Source: Clusia tigrina
Taxonomy: Eukaryota > Arthropoda > Insecta > Diptera > Clusiidae
DNA length: 64,000 bases
Direction: 5' to 3'
Assembly: GCA_920105625.2 (NCBI GenBank)
Contig: OV050033.1
Location: 128,835,821 to 128,899,820, forward strand
Of the stretch, positions 1 to 11,470 are shown in pieces. Both the position numbers and the translations under genes were made by a program. Numbering within the stretch: the stretch's first letter is position 1; each line of letters begins with the position of its first letter. The notes beneath the pieces are model-generated. The model did no database searches. It was given only the letters and a program-made list of their open reading frames with translations, and was not told where the DNA came from.

Positions 1-425
1 CAATCTTATCTGGATCTGTGTGTACTCCTTCAGGTGTGACTTTATGTCCAAGGTACTTGACTTCTCTCTTGAATAAGCTTCAACCCTGAAGCTCCTAATC
101 GCATCAATACTTCTTCCAAATTCTTCAAGTGGTCCGCAAAGTCCTTTCCCGTAACGATGATGTCATCTAGGTACACCAGACACGTTTTGCAGTGGAGACT
201 CTTTAGCACATGCTCCCTTAAGCGTTCAAATGTAGCATTTCACAGTCCGTATGGCATCACCAAAAATTGCCATAGTCCATCACCGCCACTGAATGCTGTC
301 TTTTCCTTGTCTTGTTCGTCTACTGCACTTGCCAATATCCGCTTTGTAAATCCAACGTTGAGAACCAATTTGCACCAGAAAGTGTGTCCAAGGTATCATC
401 GATGCGAGGTAATGGATAACTTATC
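1..425 (-). mobile_element. Ty3/gypsy-type retrotransposon, reverse transcriptase remnant
   Basis: The minus strand encodes broken pieces of a gypsy-class polymerase: the fingers motif with [11 protein letters not shown], then a YLDD catalytic box with the downstream LGHKVTPEG-like segment toward position 1. The pieces are in different frames with at least one stop, so the copy is dead. It runs off the window's left edge. It could be an errantivirus-like or a plain Metaviridae element; no envelope region is visible. Confidence 0.8.
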
Positions 426-899
426 CGGGGTGTAGATATTAATTGTTTGAACATACTCGTATGTACATATTTGCATACTTTTATATTAATGTGCATTTTC
501 ATATTTAAAGACAAACAACACAAGTTGCCTTTTAATCTTACTCCAGCAAAGTATAATTGGCTAATGCGCCAAGTATACGCAATTTAGAACACGGCTCATG
601 CGCCTGGTCTAAAACTAAACATTATAATATAAAAGCATACTATACATTCATCTTGTTGAGGAAGCTAAATATCGGCGCTTAATCCTGGGTAGAAAGCTAA
701 ACTGGAAGGTTAAAATGGCTGCAAACTTAGCTGTAAGGCTAAAAGCTACGCATCAATGGGATGCAAGGAACGAAGGTCAAGCGACTATTTTAAGACGTTT
801 CAAGGGTACACCTGACTTTCCATTACATCACACCAATGTATACCTTCAATGGCATATGCAGGAGACAGCCAGACAGGTTTAGACACACACACGGAAAGT

Positions 900-1392
900 T
901 GTGCTGGTATGCGTGCGCATGGGAACCTATAAAAGCGGGTGCAGGGATCAAACCGACGACTTTTGACAGCCAGCTCTCGTTGGATAAACAGCTCTTTTGA
1001 CACACAACTCTCGTTGGACAAACATCAGCGCTACGGAAAAGAACTCTCGTCGTAGAAGACATCGCGGAGATCTACTTACAAACCAAATTAGAGAAATTCT
1101 CAGGAACTCTGACTCAGAGGTAAGTGCTCAGGCAAATCTGGACAATAACGACTAAGCGAATCAATCGTTCGCGCCGAACGCACTTGAGCGGGCCAACACC
1201 CCTCGTTGACTGCCACTACAGGACTCGCGACATCGAGCACGCCTTTGAAAGGAGTACTATTTACTGTTATTAATAGTTTGTAATAAAGATTATAAATAAA
1301 TAATTTAAACAGCAGAGATATCTTAGTAACGAACCCTGGCAAGCCGCTGAGCCTCAGCCTTACAATTGAAAAGACCCCGTGTCGTTACAGTA
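900..1392 (+). repeat. Possible LTR-like segment (TATA box and AATAAA)
   Basis: A TATA box (CTATAAAAGCGGG near 929), two imperfect copies of a sequence around CTCTCGTTGGA (about 975-1020), and an AATAAA at about 1,281 are spaced as in a retrotransposon LTR. Inverted TAACGA/TCGTTA-type ends occur near 1,325-1,390. No matching second LTR or coding region on this strand is in view, so this is tentative. Confidence 0.3.
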
Positions 1393-1739
1393 CTGTAAAG
1401 TGGAACTGCCGCTGGGGGACTACCATACATATTTTTACCAGATAGGTCAAACCTCGATATTCCTATTGCCACATGTAAGCTCTTAATAAATACCATATCC
1501 TAAGGCACAGCGGTTAGACGCTGGCCTGGAGGTACAGGATACAAAATAGCTACACAAACCAGGCCAGAAATAAATGTCGAGCGCTTGAAAGATTCAGTAT
1601 CTCTAAATATACTAAGTATAGGTTCTGTAGTTAGTGTACTAACGGGACACCAGATCCTGGGTACTTAAGAAGGTAGGCTGGGGATTGCCTCTAAAGACTT
1701 CCATCGGAGGATTGCCTCTAAAGACAACCATCACCAATA

Positions 1740-2390
1740 GTTCCGATAACTAATCCCTTCTCTGACAGTGAAGCAGCTATAAAGTCGCTTTCTGAGGTTT
1801 TAATCGCTTCTAAGTATGGGGTAGTGTGCCGGTCCGCTCTAAATACCCTCTCAAAGTGAAACGGCGTTCACCTCCGGTGGGCCCCGGGGTATTAATGAAC
1901 TAGAGAGAAGGGGCACCACACAAAAAGAAACATCACAAAACGTGGGTGTACCACTCACGTCTGTATAGCTTCTTATCAGACAAGACTACAGACGTGCAAC
2001 TAACAGGCTTTGGTCTGAGGAACAGACCTGCAGCATGACCAGAGAAACCTGGGTCTCGCTGAGACCGAATAGAAGAGCACAATTACTACAGCTAAGACGC
2101 GACTCCCTCGCCACAATAATTGCAGGCCATTGTGTCATTGGCAGACACGTTCGAAGGCTTAACCTTCTCTGTAATGACTTTTGCAGCAGCTGCGAGTCGT
2201 CATACGAGGAGGAGGATACCCAGACTTGATGTGCTACTTTCCTGCCCTCTCGAGATTTCGATTCCTGGGGGCACCTTTATCCTATATCAGTATAACCAGG
2301 ATCGTACGCTTCATCAGGGAATCGCACTGGTTCCCTGTTCAGTCAGTGGAGAGTGTGTCAGTGGTACTACAACGGGGGGGTTAAGGGGGT
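1740..2390 (+). mobile_element. Non-LTR retrotransposon, RNase H and C-terminal tail remnant
   Basis: Translated across frames, the segment gives an RNase H motif (FSDSEAAIKSL), a WAPG and NELxRRG-like stretch, and then the tail characteristic of LOA/I-type ORF2 proteins: TIIAGHCVIGRHVRRL followed by NDFCSSC and an acidic run, a CPAL-like cysteine segment and FLGAPL. Several stops and frameshifts are present. Reverse transcriptase is missing on the left. Confidence 0.75.
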
Positions 2391-2463
2391 AGTCCTCAGG
2401 GTAGTGATATGCGTAATATAGTCCTATGTTGGATCCTTAGCCTATACTCTACCAAGACCGTTA

Positions 2464-5400
2464 GTGCGTGACGACGAGGCGGCGGCCTGGAAAAACCGGT
2501 ACCAGAAAGCCCTCTTCATCCTAAGCAAAATTGCTAAGAATGAGGCGGAAGGGTCGGTACATGAGTTTGACCAGGCGGACAAGGCCAAGTACCAAAGCGG
2601 TGTCGCTAAGTACGAGCAGTACCAAATCTCCCTCCCAGAAAAGGCGACGAAGCGAAACAGGTCACAGGATGTGACGTTTTCGGCTTCAAAAAGATACAAG
2701 GTCGCCAAAACATCTACACCAACAGAGGGTCCATCGACGAGCACAAGGCGACCATACAGCGAAGTGGCTAGGGATGAGCTACATGTGGCGCTCATCGACG
2801 ATATAACCAAGGGGAGGAAGAAAGTCCTGGAGAAATGGGGGGAGATTGAATCCAAATTGGCAGAGATGGTGATGGAACACCTCTTGTCCAATGCGGATGC
2901 TTCTCCCTCTGGCATCGACTCCTCCAATGTGGTACGGGGATGCAGGGTGTTCAGGTCCGACGATCGGCCGTCGAAGGAACTCCTCGGCAAGTGCATAGCT
3001 AAGATTAGCGAAGCATGGGAAGGCTTAAGGCCGGGGATATCCCAAGACGACCGAGAGCCCGTATTTGGCTACCCATACTGAAGCTCGAGAACGGGAAGGT
3101 GCTCCAGCTATTACAGCGGCAAAACCCCAATATGCCAATAGCGACCCTGGACGCCAATGCTGCTGCCAAAAATGTACCACTCCTTCTGGTATGCGACGCC
3201 AACGCGAGGCACACGCTATGGGGTAGCACCGAGGATAATGAAGGGGTGAGTCACTTTTTAACTTCATAAATAATTCGAACCTTACAGTATGTAACAGAGG
3301 GATTACTCCCACATTTCTCTAATAAATGTGCTGGATGGGAAGAAGTCCTAGATTTAACTCTAATTTCAGAAGACGCATCAGCTCAGGTAGGAGAATGGAG
3401 GGTATCCAACAAGAAGTCCTTCTCGGACCATAGTTGGATAGTTTTCAAGGCAAATTTGAAAACCGTAGATGCTATTGTTTTTTACGAGGGTAGCTAGCTC
3501 AAAACTTAAAATTTCTAACACAATGAAATTTGAATCTGCTGAGGCGATAGACAAAAAAGTGGGGAATCTTGAATAAGCTCTTAATATAGCTTACAAGTGC
3601 GCTTGTCCCGTCACTAGGAGTAGAAAAACTCTTCCACCATGGTGGTCCAAAAAAGTATAGGATCTCAGGAAGAGAACCAGGAAACTGTTCAACCAATGTT
3701 ATAGGGACGAAGATTGGGTACGATATAAAGGCAGTCTCAAAGTTAGTAAAGCCAAGAAAAATGGCTGGAGAGAATTTTGTGAATCAATTGAGGCAACCTC
3801 TACCTCAGCAAGATACTGTCCAAGGAACACACCAGCCCCTCTTTCCTTAGAAAGACGGATGGTGCATGGACGGAAACATCTTCTGAAACACTTGATTTCT
3901 TACTTCAAACACACTTCCCAGACTGTAAAGATACCGCGCATGTATCTCAATTACCCGTTATGGACAATCAGATGCCACCGGTTTGTGACCTGATATTCAC
4001 GGACGAAAAAATCAAACACTCTATGAATTGTTTCTCGCCTAATAAATCGCCGGGCTTGGATGGGATTTTCCCAATCATGCTGCAAAGGTTACAGGTTGTG
4101 GTGATCCCATGGCTGAAGGGGATATATAAGGCATGTATACGCTTCAACTACATCCCACTCAGTTGGAGGAAGGTAAAGGTAGTTTTCATCCCAAAAGCGG
4201 GGAAGATTGGGCATGAGTCGGCAAAAGATTTTAGTCTTACGTCGTTTCTTCTTAAAACAATGGAGAGGGCTCTGGAAATCCAGTGGATCAGTTCTCCCTC
4301 TACGAGTCGCAAAACGCATATCTCAGGGGTAAATCTACGGAAACAGCTTTACATGAGGTAATTCGATCAGTAGAAAAGACAATCCACCATAAGCAGTACA
4401 CGTTGGCGGCCTTTCTGGACATAGAGGGCGCTTTTAACAATGTTAGTAACAAAGCAATTCTGGACTCTCTCACCAGGGTAGGGGTTGAGGAAGTTCTTAG
4501 GGAGTGGATAGTTACAATGCTTAGGACTAGGGTCATTCAGTCTGAGCTGGGTAACACGGTTCTCGTCAACCACGTCAGTAGAGGAACACCACAAGGTGGG
4601 GTGATTTCACCCCTACTGTGGCTACTTGTAATTGACACCATCCTCGGCATACTAGATTTAATGGGGGTTAAGACGGTAGCATACGCGAACGATGTAGTGA
4701 TAGCTGTATCACGCATGTTCCCCTGTGTAATAAGTGATATTATGCAAAAGGGGCTGGACAAACTGAATTCCTGGGCCACAGGATGTGGACTAGTTGTGAA
4801 TCCAGAAAAGACAGAACTGATACTTTTCACTAACATGACCAAGATTCCGAGCTTTAAACTTCCGACATTTAATGGACAACAGCTAAAGCTAGCGGAGAAA
4901 GCGAATTACTTAGGAGTTATACTGGACCCCAAGCTAAATTGGAGAACCAATATAGAGTTACGGGTCAGGAAAGCCCACGTAGCTTTCTACGCATGCAAGA
5001 AAATGTTTGGCAAAAAATGGGGACTACGCCACCATATCACTCACTGGATGTACGAAGCAATCGTGCGTCCAATACTAACTTACGGTTCAATAGTCTGGTG
5101 GCCAGCTCTAGACAAGGGCTATAACATTCAGAGACTTAGTAGAGTTCAAAGAACAGCTGCCGCTAGCATTGTAGGGAGCCTGAGAACATGTCCAGCGGAG
5201 ACACTCAACGTATTGCTACACATCCTTCCTATCGACCAGTACATTGAGAACTTAGCCTGCAATAGTGCGCTAAGGTTAAAAGCGACAAACTGCTGGTCTG
5301 AGCGAACGTACGGTCATGGGAAGGTGCTATACACAGTGCCGAGGGAATTAACACAAATGACGACAGATTACATAGTACCACAACTGGACTTCAAGGTTAG

Positions 5401-5880
5401 ATTTCCCTCAAGAAAAGAGTGGTCGAGAAGAAAACTCCAAATGGAGTACGATATACCCATTTATACGGAGGGTCAAAAAAGGACTTGGGCGTGGGTCTTT
5501 TCCCCGCACGCTAACATTAACTACTGTACACGCCTACCCGATACAGCTACAGTTTTTCAGGCGGAAGTACTCGCGATCAGAGAGGCATGTCGACAGATCA
5601 CCCACCACATTAGAGAAGGGCAGAGGAGCACGGTTGCTATTTTTGTGGACAGCCAGGCTGCCATAAAAGCCCTACAATCAAACACCATCAGCTCCAGACT
5701 GGTCAGACAGTGCAGGGAGGAACTTAGGGCGCTAGGTCACCATGCCGATATCATCTGGGCCCCGGACACAGGAATATAAATGGAAATGAGAAGGCTGATG
5801 AATTGGCGCGCAGAGGAGCCTCTGTCGATCTAACCCAAGTGGAACTAGTACCTGTTTCCATGTGGTATCAAAACGTCACT
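2464..5880 (+). mobile_element. LOA/I-like non-LTR retrotransposon, degenerate
   Basis: Reads in order. 2,464-3,081: ORF1-like protein of about 205 residues, whose second half (ELHVALIDDITKG to SEAWEGLRPG) resembles the DUF4780 domain linked to such elements. 3,085-3,470: apurinic-type endonuclease piece (DANARHTLWGS, VLDLTLIS, FSDHSW) with frameshifts. 3,960-5,000: reverse transcriptase (SPGLDGI, FLDIEGAFNNV, RGTPQGGVISPLLW, YANDVVIAV). 5,440-5,830: RNase H (AEVLAI, IFVDSQAAIKAL, then a frameshift in the WVPGH-type motif and NEKADELARRG). The catalytic YADD box reads YAND at 4,682-4,693, so the enzyme is dead. No poly(A) tail or target-site duplication is evident. Confidence 0.85.
4283..5779 (+). 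pseudogene. Reverse transcriptase/RNase H reading frame of the LOA-like element
   Basis: A 498-codon open stretch covering the palm, thumb and RNase H parts of ORF2. It lacks the fingers, which lie in another frame at 3,960-4,361. The first catalytic Asp is changed to Asn (YAND), and the RNase H entry reads IYTEG where IYTDG is usual. Its reading frame has outlasted its catalytic residues, which fits a recent loss or chance. Confidence 0.8.
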
Positions 5881-7229
5881 AAGGCGATAATTGTGATCCA
5901 TGTGAGGACCGACTTAGATCATCCACTGAAACCAACCAAACAACTGCAACGGGCCAATTCCTGGCCTAGGTGAGCTTCCTTTTATTGCCACCCTAACCTC
6001 ATAAAAATATATTTAACACAGAAGTCATTAGTTGAAACTTCTCAGAAATCTTTGTTAAGTAAGATAAGGTCGCAGGGGTTTCAAATGACCGGTGCCGACG
6101 GCACATAAGTGCAACAAAAAGCTCAACGTTACTATGGATATACATCGATCCATCACACAAGACAGCTTAGTGTTGGAGTCGTCTTCCAACTTAGATTGAT
6201 CCATTCCCAACTGGGTAGCGGCATTAGTAGGCGAAGGCTGCAATGTTGTTGTAATAGAAATAAAGACACAAACTCACCTCACCGCTTCAAAGAGTTGGCA
6301 TTTGATTTCCCCAATGCAACGAAAGGAGTTATATTCTCCATGGCATACAACCAAAAGAGTTCTCCCCCACGGGATACCGCAAAATAAGTTCAATTCCGAA
6401 AAACACTTGGATTATTTATTAATTTTGAGTTTTTATTTTTCTGTTAATTTACAACTTAAGCCAGAGTTCATTTATTAACTTACATTAATGTTAATGATCA
6501 TTTCGTTTACAGGTAATGATGTTTATATTTAATTAAACTTACATTCTTACATTTTAAATATATAAAAAAAATTGTTTTTCATTTAAACTATTCTTTAATG
6601 CAAAAACTACTTAATTATTTACAAAATATTTTTAAATTTAAATTATTAAAGCGTTTTGCGATAATTTTTCCACTCTGAACTCTTGAGTACAAAATTTAGT
6701 TGTTAGGCTGATAAGGGGAGGGGGTTAATACAATCACGGCTTTCGCTTGTAAGGTTTATTTACAGGGGCAGTTTGTGATGGCAGCCACCGCCACAGTGGA
6801 TAGAGAAGAGGCACTTCAAACGACAACATAGATAAAAATAAATTCACTCTGACGACGATTACTTTACTTACTAGTTAAAGAAAATCTTAGCAATAAATTA
6901 GGCTAAGGCGAAATGAAAGGCAACGTTTAAGATAAGAACACTAAACAAGAGGACTTCTAGAGACGCATATCTTTTTTTTTTATCCCAACTTAATACATTT
7001 TTTATCTCATACTTAATATATTTAAAAAATAAAAAAAAGAAACGAAAAAATTTCTATTATCTTTACTTGTCTAAATTCTAACGGTAATCAGGCGTTGTTG
7101 CGTTCTAGAGCCACACTCAGGCGTAAGTCACACTACACACACACACACATACGAACTCATACAACAACTGCGGCGTGCTGCTTGCACGGCTGTGGGCGTC
7201 GACGTTGACGGTGACGCTGCCTCTGTCGC
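5881..7229. other. No gene seen; AT-rich spacer and probable 3' region of shi
   Basis: 5,881-6,400 has higher GC and looks like transposon debris without a motif I recognise. 6,400-7,080 is AT-rich with no coding signal. 7,080-7,229 follows the stop of the alternative shi terminal exon and is probably its 3' UTR. Confidence 0.4.
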
Positions 7230-7311
7230 CTAAAACGGTCGCCCATTGGTAGTGTTGCCGTAGTAATTGGGTCGGTCGGGTAGTTTCGGTGGGGCATTTT
7301 GCCCAGGACGA
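7230..7311 (-). CDS. shi: Alternative terminal exon of shi, proline-rich C-terminus
   Basis: About 7 kb beyond the usual last exon there is a GC-richer island with a clean acceptor (TTTTTACAG) and an 82-nt open frame ending in TAG (7,230-7,232). Joined to exon 13 it is in phase (AC+T). It encodes a 27-residue tail containing RPGQNAPPKLPDRPNYYG, which is rich in proline and arginine like the rest of the dynamin tail and carries a PPKLPDRP SH3-type ligand. The protein would be 856 residues. The fit of acceptor, phase, composition and stop makes chance unlikely. No transcript evidence is available here. Confidence 0.72.
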
Positions 7312-7646
7312 CTGTAAAAATAATGTTAAGTTAATGTTAAATATAAAAGATTATTTTGAATGTGGTAAAAAAATGAAAAAAATTAGTAAGTGTTTTAAAT
7401 ATTTTGAAAGCAAAAAGTAGAGAAAAGTGAAAAATGCGCGGAAAAATGCATCGTTTTTGGCAATTATTTACAAACTTACCCCCATCACCATTTTTAGAAA
7501 GTGAGCAGCGTTTTTAAATAGTGCAAAGTAAATATTTAATATATGTGAAATAAAACAAGCGCATAAAATAAAGTAAAACAATAATAATAAAAATTACAAA
7601 AAATAAAATGTGTATATATATAATGGCCACCAATTTAAATATATAT

Positions 7647-7784
7647 AATAAAAATTCTGTAAAACAGAATATATACAAAAAAAAAATCAATTTTAGTTGT
7701 AGTAATATACAAAATAATATTAATTAAAAAAATTAACAATTAAAAATTTACTTTCTATATATTTTGCTTTACAGAATTTTTATT
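7647..7784. repeat. Imperfect inverted repeat (hairpin or MITE-like)
   Basis: Left arm 7,647-7,675 and right arm 7,756-7,784 share AATAAAAATTCTGTAAA in inverted orientation with few mismatches, around an 80-bp AT-rich loop. The flanks continue as looser AT-rich complementarity. No clear target duplication. Confidence 0.5.
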
Positions 7785-7829
7785 TGTAAAATATATAATT
7801 ATATATTTGAATTTAAATATAATTTTGTG

Positions 7830-7834
<5 letters not shown>

Positions 7835-7914
<80 letters not shown>
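7835..7914. repeat. (AT)n microsatellite
   Basis: About 80 bp of uninterrupted TA repeat. Confidence 0.95.
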
Positions 7915-7920
<6 letters not shown>

Positions 7921-8750
7921 TATATTGATATATATTTTTTTAAATTATTATTATTATTATATCTTACACCATAATTTAATTATGACTGCAAGGGGTAGAG
8001 GAGTTTCATATTGTCATGTATCATGTATTTCATGATTTTATAAGAATATGTTATATAGTCTAATAGGTGAAATTCAGCTTCATCAAAGCCAAGCCGGACA
8101 AACGCAGGTCACATCTTTGTCTAGTAGACAGAGTGTGTCTTTAGAACACATGATGTTATCATCCTAGTATACTCGTAATTATATTGCCTTAAGGGAACCT
8201 AACGAAATTTTTCAAATTTCTCCAATTCTCGTACTTTTCATGTCTATCCACCCCACATCAGAGGCAGCCACCGACATTTTGGGAAGTTATTGTATAACAA
8301 TTGCATTCGTTAAGCCGTTAGCTTTAAGTAACATAAAGGTTGTAATTTGGCTCCTTCTTCGGCCTCCGACCTCACTTCTATTCTACACAAAGAGATTCAG
8401 GTTTCAGACGTTAATCTTGATCATTAGTTGCAAGTGCAACTTTAGAATAATTGGTGGCAACACTTGAAATTCAATTTCAACACGGACCTTCTGTACTGAG
8501 TTCCTATAAGCAATACTAAAAAAGGTACTAAAATAGTCTTTCATTGTTGGTGTGGCTTTAAGGGTACCAAGAATAACTGGACAAAGGAAAAAGTGCCTTT
8601 TTCATATTTCTCACACGAATTAGAAATTCATTCATTTTTAAAAATTAATAATGAATTTTTTATTGTGGTGATCTTAAATTAAAAACTGTTTTATTTATTT
8701 TAATATATACTTTATTAATAACATTGTAGTTTTCTGCTAGATAATAGTAA

Positions 8751-8817
8751 GCGATTTGGGGCGGTGCTGTTTCGATACTTCGTGGTCGTAGTTGCCACCG
8801 CAGCCGGCCCCAAACGC
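8751..8817. other. GC-rich hairpin in AT-rich DNA
   Basis: GCG(A)TTTGGGGC at 8,751-8,762 pairs with GCCCCAAACGC at 8,807-8,817 (11 bp with one bulge). Inside, GCTG/CAGC and GTGG/CCAC can pair further. The 67-nt island stands out from surrounding DNA of more than 75% A+T. Whether it is transcribed is unknown. It lies within the long shi 3' region. Confidence 0.45.
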
Positions 8818-9367
8818 ATAGTTTTGTAACATGCATTTTATTTCAATTTCATTAACTCATTTTCTCATACTTGAAATATAATTTCATGAATTCTTTTGTT
8901 TTGTTTTTTATCTTTTATACGTTAATAATTGTTTATGTTCGTTTGTGGTGAAACGCTATAAATGCGATAAAACTTGTTGTCTAAAATGCACATTAACGTA
9001 AGAATAGCATTTTAAATTTATTTTTTTTTATATATATTTCTTTATCATTTATGTATATTAATATTAGTGTTGGTTTTTTTACTTATTTTTTTTTTGAATT
9101 TTCTGTGGGTGTCGAACATGTTAAATTTTTACTAAAAATAAACGCATTTTAACTAGATTAAGAAGTATTTATATATATGTATGTGTATGTGCATTTTGTA
9201 GTGTATATGTATGTGTTGTTGTGTATTGTTTTAGTATTTCCTTAGAATTCATTATTTTCACATGCATTTTACACTCACACATTTAATGTTTTTAAAATTC
9301 CTCGTTTTCATTGCTTTTTAACTATTGCTTTATCCAGCAGTTTGCTTCTGCGTTCACAAATTTTTAG

Positions 9368-9629
9368 ATGTTTAGTTTATTTTTATAAAAATAATAAATT
9401 TTGAAATTAACTTTAAAAAAATTATTTAATTTTTTATATATGAGTATTTAATTTTTAGATGTTTAGTTTATTTTTATAAAAATAATAAATTTTGAAATTA
9501 ACTTTAAAAAAATTATTTAATTTTTTATATATGAGTATTTAAATTTTAGATGTTTCGTTTATTTTTATAAAAATAATAGATTTTTAAATTAACTTAAAAA
9601 ATGATTTAATTCTTTATATATGAGTATTC
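9368..9629. repeat. 91-bp tandem repeat, nearly three copies
   Basis: Copies start at 9,368, 9,459 and 9,550 with ATGTTTAGTTTATTTTTATA (third copy with TCG). The first two are nearly identical; the third has drifted. Confidence 0.9.
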
Positions 9630-10065
9630 CAGTGTAATTAAATTTTAAATTTACAAATTAACATGTACGCATATCTTTATATTTATTTGTTTACGTATAA
9701 TTACAGTAACACAAAATTTATTGCAAATTTTTAATTATTATTTGCGGTTTGGAGTTTTTTTTTTAAATTTTATCTCTATGTAAAGATTTTTTTCACCTTA
9801 CACTGCAGTGGGGACGCTCAGATATGCATTATGCGACTGTGTGCATATATGTGTTTGTGGGTTTTTGTTGTATTTGTGTTGTTGTTGTATTAACGTATGG
9901 TGTGGGTATGTTAGTGTTCTGAAGTCTGTGTTGTTGTTCTGTATGTGTGACTGTGCTGTTTTTTTTTTGTTATGTGACTGAGCCCCAACTGCTAATATGG
10001 TGAACAATAGGAAGGAGTGGAGATCATTATTATTACTATTTAAATGGAATTCATATATTCATGTA

Positions 10066-10070
<5 letters not shown>

Positions 10071-10141
<71 letters not shown>
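10071..10141. repeat. (AT)n microsatellite
   Basis: About 70 bp of AT repeat. Confidence 0.95.
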
Positions 10142-10142
<1 letters not shown>

Positions 10143-11297
10143 TCGTACATATATAATATTTATATTATTTTATATACAGGGTGACGAGTTTGGTAAAATT
10201 ATCAACGCGTCCTTAAGCTCAATAAAAGTTATTAGAAAATTGTTGTGAGAAGTCACTTAGCAAAATTGCAGGCAGGGAGCAAGTAGGTGGGAGCAGCAAT
10301 AATAATTTGTATGCTATGTATGTTAAAAACAAAACAAATAAAACTTTATAGCAGAGGTTGTGCACTATTGATTTTTGTATTTTTTCCTCATTTATTATTG
10401 TTAAGAAGTACTTTTAAACTGAAATCCAATCGCTTTTTTATATATGCAAGTGTCAGGCTCTGTGTCTCTGGTGTCAAGACGAGCAACACAAACACACTCC
10501 AACTGGCGTTAACGAGTAGCGTAACTCCTGACGTCACATGCACAACGAGTAACACAATGTTAAAGTGCAATTGCAGCAAAATCTGGTTCCTAACAAAATC
10601 AATGTTTCCAATTAATCAATTTTACCACCAAATCTGGTGATCAATTTTGAAACAGAGATAGCTAAAAATTAATGTTTAAACATTATTATGAATATTTTTA
10701 CAACTTATTCTTGATCAAAAATTTCAAATAATTATTTTTAATAAAATTTCGAATAAAAATTTGCCAACTCTGGTACCTATTAATCATCGACAAATTTTAG
10801 AACAGATCTTGGAAACAATTTATTTTTGTTTCCTCTTTTTATCTTTTTTGTTTTTGCACAATGTTATGAATATTTTTCCACCTATGTATGTATCAGGAAA
10901 TGCCCCAAACAAAGGAGATTTTGGAACGTGTCTGATGCGTATGTCCTGCGATATCAAGAACACGCTTAACATGCTTGGGGGCCCCACAATTTGGGACGCT
11001 GGAAGAGGCCTCAGGAATTGCACTTCAAGTACTACTGAGATTCACTAAAAGCGTTGACATCATACAAGATGCCTACCTACTATAACTCTACGTACGTAGA
11101 GGACTAGCTCCATCTGATGCCGCTATGGACCAAAATTTGTGGCTTGACGCCAGCCAGATCAACCTATCCGAACCTATATACATATGTATATGACATATCT
11201 AGGATGGTTATAAAATCGTGACTATTTTTAACCAGCAAAAATTTACAAAATCATGCAAAGAAAACGAACAGCTTGAGTTGCGTGTGCGAAAGTGGTG

Positions 11298-11470
11298 AGT
11301 TTAGAAGTAATTAACACACCACTCTTAGATGCTATTAGGAACAGAATTACCACACCACTATATAAAAGAGTGTATTGAAATTAGAAGCAACTCACACCAC
11401 TATAAAATGATGTGGGGAAACTAGAAGCAATTACTACACACTACTATTAAGATAGTGTGATGGAACTCTT
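11298..11470. repeat. Degenerate tandem repeat, unit about 50 bp
   Basis: About four copies built around TTAGAAGCAACTCACACCAC and an ATAAAAGAGTGTG-like second half. Confidence 0.6.

Noticed and set aside
2442..2996. 184-codon minus-strand open frame
   Set aside because: Shadow of the LINE ORF1 on the plus strand.
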